Assembly: GCA_039679975.1 (NCBI GenBank)
Contig: JBDKTZ010000261.1
Coordinates: 1 to 7,282 of the forward strand
DNA length: 7,282 nucleotides
Direction of reading: 5' to 3'
Source of the DNA: JBCFBK01 sp039679975
Lineage (GTDB): Bacteria; Bacteroidota; Bacteroidia; Bacteroidales; Prolixibacteraceae
Part shown: in pieces, positions 1-5,750 of the stretch
How positions within the stretch are numbered: the first letter of the stretch is position 1
Layout: every line of letters begins with the position of its first letter
Translations under genes and position numbers: made by a program
Notes under the pieces: generated by a model
What the model was told of the DNA's origin: nothing
Databases searched by the model: none
What the model saw: only the letters and a program-made list of their open reading frames with translations

Positions 1-670
1 TAGGAAACGCCGGCATGCTCCCGTCGAGCATTTTAATTACCATGTTGGCCGAAGTGCCGAAATCACTTTCCAAAACCGGTCCGAGAATGGCACCCGGACA
101 AACCGTCACCAGTTCCATCCCGCTTTCATCGTTCGCTGTAAAATCCCAGGCCGCCCGTTCCGCCAGCGTTTTACTCCGGTAATAGGGAGTGGTGTCTTTC
201 CGGTTAGTCACATCAGTCCAGTTGCTTTCGTTGTATACACCACTACGTTTCCCCTTCTCCCGTCCATACATGACCGCGGCGATCGAAGAAACCAGGACCA
301 CCCGCTTCACTCCATTGGCAGAAGCAGCCTTCAATACATGCAGAGCGCCGTCTCTTGCCGGGCGGATCAGTTCTTCTTCATGTCGGGGAAGCTCGCGCGG
401 AAAGGGAGAAGCAATGTGCTGAACAAAATCAACTCCCTTTGTCAGCTCATTCCAGATCTGTCCGTCAAGCAAATCTGCTTCTGCAAATTTCAACGCTCCT
501 ACCTTTGACGTATGCCGGGCGATTACCTCCCTGATTTCACCGGCACGTTTCATACTCCGCAAGGTGCCGGTTACCTCATACCCTTTTTCAAGCAGTTGGA
601 TGGCCGTATGCGAACCCAGGAACCCGGATACGCCGGTCAGTAATATTTTCTTTTTCTTTTCTGTTTCCAT
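1..670 (-). CDS. NADP-dependent SDR, dihydroflavonol-4-reductase-like (3' end missing)
   Basis: This is an extended short-chain dehydrogenase/reductase of the DFR/aldehyde-reductase type, a cytosolic enzyme expected to reduce an aldehyde or ketone with NADPH. The frame starts at the ATG at 668-670 and stays open for 223 codons to the window edge. The family is usually about 330-345 residues, so roughly the last third lies outside. I see the nucleotide-binding loop TGVSGFLG at residues 12-19. R38 and K41 follow the second strand, which fits NADP rather than NAD. Also visible are the adenine-contacting ADLLD (65-69), the family-typical HIASPFP (85-91), catalytic S129 in VLVSSIAAV, the YxxxK pair Y163/K167 and VCPGAILGP (190-198). 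The catalytic set is intact, so the visible part looks functional. The gene is divergent from the 184-aa protein gene at 903. The substrate cannot be told from the sequence, and NAD-dependent epimerase/dehydratase is the safe broader name. Confidence 0.9.
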   Translation of the reverse strand, partial: METEKKKKILLTGVSGFLGSHTAIQLLEKGYEVTGTLRSMKRAGEIREVIARHTSKVGALKFAEADLLDGQIWNELTKGVDFVQHIASPFPRELPRHEEELIRPARDGALHVLKAASANGVKRVVLVSSIAAVMYGREKGKRSGVYNESNWTDVTNRKDTTPYYRSKTLAERAAWDFTANDESGMELVTVCPGAILGPVLESDFGTSANMVIKMLDGSMPAFP

Positions 671-902
671 GTGGATCGGTTTAATCCGTTAAAGATAATT
701 TATTTCAGTCGGGTACGGACTTGTCCAATACTTTCAGAGGATAGAATATCGTGCAGAATTCTATTTGAGCTGGACCATGTCAATTCCAAAGCAAATATTA
801 TTGAGGTTTTATTGTTTGGATGTAACCCGCCAAACAGATATGCGTCTAATTTCTCACAGGAGAATGTGAAACAAGCAATAACCTTCAAAATTATTTCCAA
901 AC
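671..902. other. Divergent intergenic region
   Basis: These 232 bases separate the minus-strand SDR gene from the plus-strand 184-aa protein gene and should hold promoters for both. I found no convincing -33/-7 pair. On the minus strand, TATCTTTA (690-697) differs from TAnnTTTG only in its last base, but has no TTTG at the right distance. On the plus strand, TATTATTG (796-803) is one mismatch away and TATTGTTTG (810-818) has one extra spacer base. The clearest structure is the inverted repeat at 741-764, listed separately. A GTG-initiated frame crosses the region but has no protein features. Confidence 0.5.
741..764. repeat. 7-bp perfect inverted repeat between divergent genes
   Basis: ATAGAAT at 741-747 is matched by its exact reverse complement ATTCTAT at 758-764, with a 10-base spacer. 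In RNA from the plus strand, two G-U pairs could extend the stem by two positions. It lies 71-94 bases upstream of the SDR start and 139-162 bases upstream of the start at 903. That position suits an operator for a dimeric regulator better than a terminator, because no gene ends here. A 7-bp repeat can occur by chance in AT-rich DNA, so the function is only a suggestion. Confidence 0.3.
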
Positions 903-1457
903 ATGGGACTATTCAACTTCTTAAAACAAAACCATCCGAAAACGGTGGCGGTGAATGAAAACCCGCTGCAGGAAACCAAAAAAGAAATTTCCGTTGAGGA
1001 CCGGCATCCCCGGGAGCTGTCCACAACCGACCCGTTAAATTCGGAGATCAATGGGATCGGTGCAATTTATACTTTTTTGCAGGCCGATTATGAATCAAAA
1101 GGGTACAACGACGCACTTACAAGTCCTGACGACAAATACAAAGCCGAAAACATCAAATTAATAAAAATGGACCTGCAAATATTGATCATGAAGGTGGATA
1201 CGTACTACAAAGATTTGATCCGTGATCTTGACTTTCATATCGGATCACGAACCAGAGCAGGTCTGATCGACATGGTTGAAGAATTGAAAACCAGGAAAGA
1301 AATGGTGATTGAACACATGGAAAAAGTAGAAGAATTGAAACGGGATACAGAAACCGATAATGGTATGACCCAACGAATGATCCTTTCGTATCAGCGTGGT
1401 TTTATGCGTGGATTGTCTGCAATCACGCAGTCAAACGTTTTGAATAAAACACTGTAG
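903..1457 (+). CDS. 184-aa helical protein of unknown function, partner of the DUF4407-like protein
   Basis: I do not recognise a named family. The protein has no signal peptide and no membrane segment, so it should be cytosolic. It opens with MGLFNFLK, a short amphipathic start, followed by a polar, probably disordered stretch (about residues 9-48). A mostly helical body then runs from about 49 to the end. Residues 78-150 are dense in Lys and Glu with heptad-like hydrophobic spacing and may form a coiled coil. The start at 903 is the first ATG after an in-frame TAA at 879-881. There is no purine-rich ribosome site, as is common in Bacteroidota. The stop is 5 nt before the next ATG, so the two genes are very probably co-transcribed and translationally coupled. 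This suggests the product acts with the membrane protein, perhaps at its cytosolic face (inference). Base composition is AT-richer than in the SDR or mannosidase genes. Confidence 0.8.
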   Translation: MGLFNFLKQNHPKTVAVNENPLQETKKEISVEDRHPRELSTTDPLNSEINGIGAIYTFLQADYESKGYNDALTSPDDKYKAENIKLIKMDLQILIMKVDTYYKDLIRDLDFHIGSRTRAGLIDMVEELKTRKEMVIEHMEKVEELKRDTETDNGMTQRMILSYQRGFMRGLSAITQSNVLNKTL

Positions 1458-1462
1458 CCGGC

Positions 1463-2437
1463 ATGAAGAATCTTTGGATAAAATTTGGTTGTTTCCTGAC
1501 AGGGTACAACTACGCGATCGTCAAAAACTCGAGTGAAGCAAGCGCCAAAGCTGTAAAGAAGTATTTATCTGCAATCCTTATCGTAGCTACACTTTGGGGC
1601 TTTATCGGATTCGCTTTTACAAAACGCTATCTTCATGGCGATTCACTTATCTCAATTATTGGAGCAGCGATCATGGTTATTCTGGTTATCCAGATAGAAA
1701 GACAGATCATCCTGACAGTTGGGAAAAATAATTTTGCCATTGCTTTTCGTGTAGCAATCGGTTTTGTCATGGCCATAATTGGTTCCGTAATTCTTGATCA
1801 GATTATTTTCAAGGAAGATGTTGACAAAAACAAAATTGAAAATATCCAGGTATCGGTAAACAATATTTTGCCTGTAAAAACGCAGGAACTTACCCAACAG
1901 ATCAACCAGCTTGATATTGCCATCGGGAATAAGGAGAATGAAAGGACCGCGATCATAGACGAAATAGGGAAAAAGCCTACCATCTATTCACCCTCATCAG
2001 TCGTGAAATATGAAAAAGATACTGTCACCGGGAGAATGACCGCAGTTAACCAGGTGGTGACAAACCAGTCGATGCCAAATCCCAAAGCAGAACTGATCCC
2101 GCAAATTGATGCACAACTCAAAAACCTGAGAGACCAAAAGGCAATAAAGGAAAATGAGAAACTCAACATTCAACAGCTTCTTGAGACAGAACTGAAATCA
2201 AGGGTCGGGTTCCTGGATGAATTAAAAATACTTTTTTCAATTTTGCTTTCGTCAGGAATCGCACTGGTTGTTTGGTCGTTATTATTTCTCTTCTTTCTTT
2301 CAATAGAATTATTTGTACTGGTAAGTAAATATGGTGACAGCAAAAACGACTACGATACGGTCATTTTACATCAAATGGAATTAAAAATGAAAATGCTGGA
2401 TAATCTGAAAAAAGATACTCTTTCTGTTCGGACATAG
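1463..2437 (+). CDS. DUF4407-like membrane protein with predicted extracytoplasmic coiled coil
   Basis: The N-terminal pattern (CFLTGYNYAIVKNSSEAS at 10-27, then a membrane segment, KRYLHGD, and VIQIERQIIL at 75-84) matches what I know of DUF4407, a family of unknown function common in Bacteroidota. Predicted membrane segments are about 35-52, 61-78, 91-115 and 258-288. Residues 138-170 and 208-245 are rich in Gln, Glu, Lys, Asn and Leu and look like two coiled-coil arms of a hairpin. They are joined by a linker with Pro, Ser and Val (171-207). Lys-rich ends suggest both termini are cytosolic, which puts the coiled coil outside the inner membrane and leaves a cytosolic tail of about 36 residues. 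No enzymatic motif is visible. The gene follows the 184-aa protein gene after 5 nt and is clearly AT-rich, especially near the last membrane segment. A structural, sensing or envelope role is possible; none is shown by the sequence. Confidence 0.8.
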   Translation: MKNLWIKFGCFLTGYNYAIVKNSSEASAKAVKKYLSAILIVATLWGFIGFAFTKRYLHGDSLISIIGAAIMVILVIQIERQIILTVGKNNFAIAFRVAIGFVMAIIGSVILDQIIFKEDVDKNKIENIQVSVNNILPVKTQELTQQINQLDIAIGNKENERTAIIDEIGKKPTIYSPSSVVKYEKDTVTGRMTAVNQVVTNQSMPNPKAELIPQIDAQLKNLRDQKAIKENEKLNIQQLLETELKSRVGFLDELKILFSILLSSGIALVVWSLLFLFFLSIELFVLVSKYGDSKNDYDTVILHQMELKMKMLDNLKKDTLSVRT

Positions 2438-2526
2438 TGTTGACCTCGTAAATAGTACCTCAGGCATTCGCAAAGGAAATTTGAACTAATTCCCGGTGTT
2501 TCTGCATTCAGGTTCTGAAGAATAGC

Positions 2527-2534
2527 TACTTTTG
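2527..2534 (+). promoter_or_regulatory. Predicted Bacteroidota -7 promoter box (TACTTTTG)
   Basis: TACTTTTG fits the Bacteroidota -7 consensus TAnnTTTG exactly. It lies 30 bases before the ATG of the 709-aa receptor-like gene, giving a leader of roughly 20 nt. The upstream -33 element is weak: only TTTC (2499-2502) is near, at a spacer of about 24. A small inverted repeat, TTCAG/CTGAA (2507-2511 and 2515-2519), sits in the spacer and could be an operator or chance. This box suggests the gene is transcribed separately from the DUF4407 pair upstream. Confidence 0.45.
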
Positions 2535-2563
2535 GTACAACGATCAAAAAGTCAACTGTCCCG

Positions 2564-4693
2564 ATGAGAATGAAGTGCGGCCCCGCCCTTATAACCCATG
2601 TTTCGATGAAAGCTTCCATGCCCCGATGGGAAAAGATGTTGCTTGTTACTGCAACGGTTGTTGCATACAGCTTGTTGAATTATTTTATCCGGATGCATCT
2701 TCCCGGTATTTCCAATGTAGATATCCGTCCGCAAATCGTGTTGATATTTTTGGCAGGGTATCTTTACGGTCCCTGGTTCGGTTTTATTGCCGGCTTTGCC
2801 GGAAATTTATGTACGGATCTTCTGTTTGGTTATGGCCTGACTTACCTGCCAAGCTGGACGATCGGCAATGGACTGATCGGTGCGCTGATGGGTATGTTTC
2901 CATACAGGAAACATCTGCAACTCGACCGCATCGGGCAAATGGTGCTCATGGTATTGGTTCTGATCCTGGTCAACGTACTGTCGCTGGCTTATGCGGCAAG
3001 CATGGAAAGCATACGCGGCAGTCATCTTCCATCAGCAATCAATTTCCATTATTTTTATCTGCCGGCTTTACTATCCAACGTGCTGGGAACGCTTATCCTG
3101 TTTCCGGCTATCTTGCTGTTCCTGGGGCGCCTGAAGAAAAATTTTCCGGTTAAAATAGCCCTGGCGAACTATTACCTGACCATCTTTCTTGTCGTTTCAT
3201 CCTGGTTTATTTTTGCACTGAATTTTCACTCACTCCCTGAAAGCCTGACCTCCGCCCAACTTGATATCAGCAGGGGAAACACCCTTGTCGATACTTTCAA
3301 CCATTGGTCACTGCTGATGGTAACCATGCTGATCATCAGCTTTTTCATCTCCGGCTGGTTGTCGAACATGGTTGTAACCCCGCTTAAGCAGTTGGAAGAA
3401 ACCGTTTACACCGTTTTGAAAGGTGACCCTGCTTCAGCAGATCGCCTGGTCCGTTCATCCAACCGACAGGATGAGGTCGGGATACTGAGTTATACGGTTA
3501 AGCTGTTAAGTGAAAGGCTCTGGGAAACACAAAAATTGTTCCGGGATGAAATGAAGAAAAAAATGAAATTCCTGGATCCGGACGACTCAGGAACCGATGT
3601 TTTTATTATTGCTCTTATTTCCTTGTTTGGGAAGGACGTACTGGAAAATCCGGAAGGAGAGAAATTTTGTTCCCGCACCGGAGAAATCAGCAACCTCTCA
3701 GCTATCTCCCTGTTGGTTTCAGCCGGAGGATTGAGAGAACTCGCAACCACCTATTCTGATGCCAAAATCAAAAAAAGTATCGAGGGGCTGGACCCGTGGA
3801 TATTGGAAGCAGTACAGTCAAAAGAGGAACAGCAGGCCCTTGCCCTGGCTATTGATCTTAACCTGGTGTTCAGAGGAAGATTGAAGGTGATGGATCTGAA
3901 CGCGCTGCTGGACCCCGACTTTGCCTTTCATCTGTTGGAAAGGATCCAGGCTTTCCGCCGAAGCGATAAAAAATATATTGGCTATGTGACCCAACACGAC
4001 ATCATCAGCAAGTTGCAGGACAAATGGGAAAAATCGGTAAGTGTAAGCAGCGAAAAACTTGAACCGGTGATGAAACAGGCCGTTACGATGCAGGTGGTTA
4101 CCGGATATCTGATCAAGAACCGGGATGATCTGGCCCACTTCGATGAAGAACTGAAAATCATGTACAGCCACAGCAATTTCAAGCATATTAAACAGTTGAT
4201 CGGGCTGCTGGTCAGCGAAAATCTACAGGCAAAAATTCAGCTGGAACCAAAACGTTCGTCGTTCCTCTATCTCGACGAATGGGAGAAAACACCCGATCTG
4301 AACCTGGAAAAGATAGACGGTGGTTTCTCCATCGCCCACAAGAACGAGTTTGATGTAGTCATGGAATTTGCTTCACGGGAACAACGTGATCGCTTCAGGG
4401 AGATCATTGAGGCGTTTGCCAAACGAGAGAACGAAGACCGGCAGAACCTTCTGTTCGACTCGTGGTATCAGCCTCTTTACTGCTCCGAGGTACCAGTCGA
4501 TGGATATTATAAAATCACCAATCTTGCTCTTGGCGACCAGACGCATGTGGTTCATACCTATTGCAAAGAACAGGACGCGGAAACTGTCATGGACTGGTTA
4601 AAGAATGAACCGGGAGAGCTGGATTTGTCAGCCTCTGCGCTTTGGGTCAATGATGCGTTTTTCAGGTACCTGGAAGGGACAACATCGGTTTAG
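2564..4693 (+). CDS. Receptor-like fusion: ECF S-component-like membrane domain, HAMP, unknown cytosolic domain
   Basis: Residues about 22-190 resemble an ECF-transporter substrate-binding (S) subunit, normally a six-helix vitamin-binding membrane protein. The pattern is DIRPQIVLIFLAGYLYG (53-69), then GFIAGFAGNLCTDLLFG (73-89), then a helix with GNGLIGALMG (101-110). Further helices lie at about 122-146 and 164-188. Two more helices (about 202-219 and 247-268) flank a loop of about 27 residues that should face outside. A HAMP linker follows at 269-322, with P273 and the hallmark DEVGIL at 303-308. Eight helices put the HAMP in the cytosol, as required. Residues 325-709 are soluble and mostly helical; I see no histidine-kinase, GGDEF, EAL, PP2C, cyclase or chemoreceptor motif. 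S components normally work with ECF T and A subunits, none of which is nearby, so a sensing role is inferred. The first ATG is at 2564; in-frame ATGs at 2606 and 2618 are plausible alternatives because the first membrane helix starts near residue 25. Confidence 0.8.
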   Translation: MRMKCGPALITHVSMKASMPRWEKMLLVTATVVAYSLLNYFIRMHLPGISNVDIRPQIVLIFLAGYLYGPWFGFIAGFAGNLCTDLLFGYGLTYLPSWTIGNGLIGALMGMFPYRKHLQLDRIGQMVLMVLVLILVNVLSLAYAASMESIRGSHLPSAINFHYFYLPALLSNVLGTLILFPAILLFLGRLKKNFPVKIALANYYLTIFLVVSSWFIFALNFHSLPESLTSAQLDISRGNTLVDTFNHWSLLMVTMLIISFFISGWLSNMVVTPLKQLEETVYTVLKGDPASADRLVRSSNRQDEVGILSYTVKLLSERLWETQKLFRDEMKKKMKFLDPDDSGTDVFIIALISLFGKDVLENPEGEKFCSRTGEISNLSAISLLVSAGGLRELATTYSDAKIKKSIEGLDPWILEAVQSKEEQQALALAIDLNLVFRGRLKVMDLNALLDPDFAFHLLERIQAFRRSDKKYIGYVTQHDIISKLQDKWEKSVSVSSEKLEPVMKQAVTMQVVTGYLIKNRDDLAHFDEELKIMYSHSNFKHIKQLIGLLVSENLQAKIQLEPKRSSFLYLDEWEKTPDLNLEKIDGGFSIAHKNEFDVVMEFASREQRDRFREIIEAFAKRENEDRQNLLFDSWYQPLYCSEVPVDGYYKITNLALGDQTHVVHTYCKEQDAETVMDWLKNEPGELDLSASALWVNDAFFRYLEGTTSV

Positions 4694-4727
4694 TCAGTCA
4701 TTATTATTGATTGATCCTGCGTTTTTT
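4694..4727 (+). terminator. Possible weak terminator after the receptor-like gene
   Basis: TCAGTCA (4694-4700) can pair with TGATTGA (4708-4714) across a 7-base loop, with one G-U pair. A run of six T follows at 4722-4727 after a gap of seven bases. The stem is AT-rich and the T run is not directly adjacent, so this is at best a weak intrinsic terminator. It starts right after the stop codon at 4691-4693. Confidence 0.25.
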
Positions 4728-4742
4728 CAACAATTTGCTTAT

Positions 4743-4750
4743 TACCTTTG
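4743..4750 (+). promoter_or_regulatory. Predicted Bacteroidota -7 promoter box (TACCTTTG)
   Basis: TACCTTTG matches TAnnTTTG exactly and lies 66 bases before the transporter ATG at 4817. The -33 region is poor: no TTTG or TTG occurs 17-23 bases upstream. The predicted leader of about 60 nt is GC-rich and contains a small hairpin, ACGG-ATA-CCGT (4774-4784), extendable by two G-C pairs past a mismatch (4771-4787). It is too short to call a riboswitch. The box suggests the transporter can be expressed independently of the gene upstream. Confidence 0.45.
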
Positions 4751-4816
4751 CGCCGCGAATATGAATAGACGGGACGGATACCGTGCCTCCGGCGAAGCAT
4801 GGTAAATTGAAGCGAT

Positions 4817-5746
4817 ATGACACAAAAAACGAAAACCACGATCCTGCCGGCAGCAATGGTCACCGGCATTCTGATGGGCTTACTGTTGCCACAGACAACA
4901 GCCACTTTAAACATACTGACTCCCTACCTGATTTTTGTGATGCTCCTGGTACCCTATTGCAGGCTGCCGGTCAAGGACATCAAGCTCTCCGCGCTGCATT
5001 ACCGGATGCTTGGTGTTCAGATGCTTCTTGCGGCACTGGCGTATGCTGCCTTTGCCTGGTTTAATCCTCGTTTTGCCCAGGGCGCATTCATTTGTTTTTT
5101 CGGACCAACAGCTACGGCAGCCCCGGTTATTACGGCTATGCTGGGAGGGAGTATCGCGGTGGTCGTAACCTACAGCCTGTTAAGCAGCATTACTGTTGCC
5201 GTGCTTTCACCGATTGTTTTTTCACTGATCGGGGTTAACACTGAAATGTCTTTTTTTACTTCTGTCGGGATGATCAGCCGTCAGGTTTTTCCTATGATCA
5301 TTCTCCCGTTCTTTGCAGCTCTTTTCTTCAAAAACTTCATGCCAAAGGTACATGCCGTACTGAAAGAACGGCAGAACATCTCATTTTACCTGTGGGCCTT
5401 CTCAATGATCCTGCTGGTTGGCCGCGCCACCACATTTGTGATCAATCAGCCGGCCTCTCAAATCCCTATGGAGGCAGGACTCGCACTGATCGCTGCTTTT
5501 GCCTGTGCCATTCAGTTTCTCATCGGTCACAAACTTGGCATAAAATATGGTGAACCTGTTGCCGGGACCCAGGGGATGGGACAAAAGAACACGGTGCTCA
5601 TTTTCTGGCTGGCTATCACCTATCTCGATCCTATCACCTCGGTTGCACCCATATCGTACATTATTTGCCATAATGCCGCCAATTCGCTGCAACTACACTG
5701 GCACTACAAAAAACTGAACAACGGGAATGTTCTGTCGGACGTTTAG
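4817..5746 (+). CDS. BASS-family transporter (bile acid:sodium symporter-like)
   Basis: This is a 309-residue, very hydrophobic inner-membrane protein with about nine or ten predicted helices, close to the usual size of the family, whose members carry organic acids such as bile acids, pantoate or 2-oxo acids. Both family crossover regions can be aligned. GPTATAAPVITAMLGG (96-111) followed by VVVTYSLLSS (115-124) corresponds to the usual PGGTASNV...VT region. GMGQKNTVLIFWLA (253-266) followed by the Pro/Asn-rich DPITSVAPISYIICHNAANS (271-290) corresponds to the second crossover. The sodium ligands of the family seem replaced: A102-P103 where Ser-Asn is usual, G253 for Glu and K257 for Gln. Transport may therefore not be sodium-driven (inference from a hand alignment). 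The start at 4817 is followed by a short Lys-containing N-terminus and then the first helix. The gene lies 123 bases after the receptor-like gene and converges with the GH92 gene 4 bases downstream. The substrate is unknown. Confidence 0.82.
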   Translation: MTQKTKTTILPAAMVTGILMGLLLPQTTATLNILTPYLIFVMLLVPYCRLPVKDIKLSALHYRMLGVQMLLAALAYAAFAWFNPRFAQGAFICFFGPTATAAPVITAMLGGSIAVVVTYSLLSSITVAVLSPIVFSLIGVNTEMSFFTSVGMISRQVFPMIILPFFAALFFKNFMPKVHAVLKERQNISFYLWAFSMILLVGRATTFVINQPASQIPMEAGLALIAAFACAIQFLIGHKLGIKYGEPVAGTQGMGQKNTVLIFWLAITYLDPITSVAPISYIICHNAANSLQLHWHYKKLNNGNVLSDV

Positions 5747-5750
5747 ATAT

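Noticed and set aside
671..958. A 95-aa frame with a GTG start between the SDR gene and the 184-aa protein gene.
   Set aside because: It begins directly beside the SDR start, overlaps the 903 gene in another frame, has no recognisable domain and no supporting ribosome site.
903..2437. Calling the DUF4407 pair an anti-phage defence system.
   Set aside because: There is no nuclease, NTPase, reverse transcriptase, TIR or other effector, and no mobile-element marker nearby. AT-richness alone is not enough.
2575..3153. A 192-aa frame overlapping the start of the receptor-like gene.
   Set aside because: It is in another frame of a region with strong membrane-protein signal in the 709-aa frame. 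Its Cys/Arg-rich translation has no fold-like pattern.
3536..4690. Histidine kinase, SpoIIE/PP2C phosphatase, GGDEF or cyclase output after the HAMP.
   Set aside because: No H-box, N/G boxes, phosphatase Asp-Gly motifs or GGDEF/EAL-like strings are present in the translation.
4751..4816. Riboswitch in the transporter leader.
   Set aside because: The leader is only about 60 nt, with one small hairpin and no recognisable conserved aptamer core.
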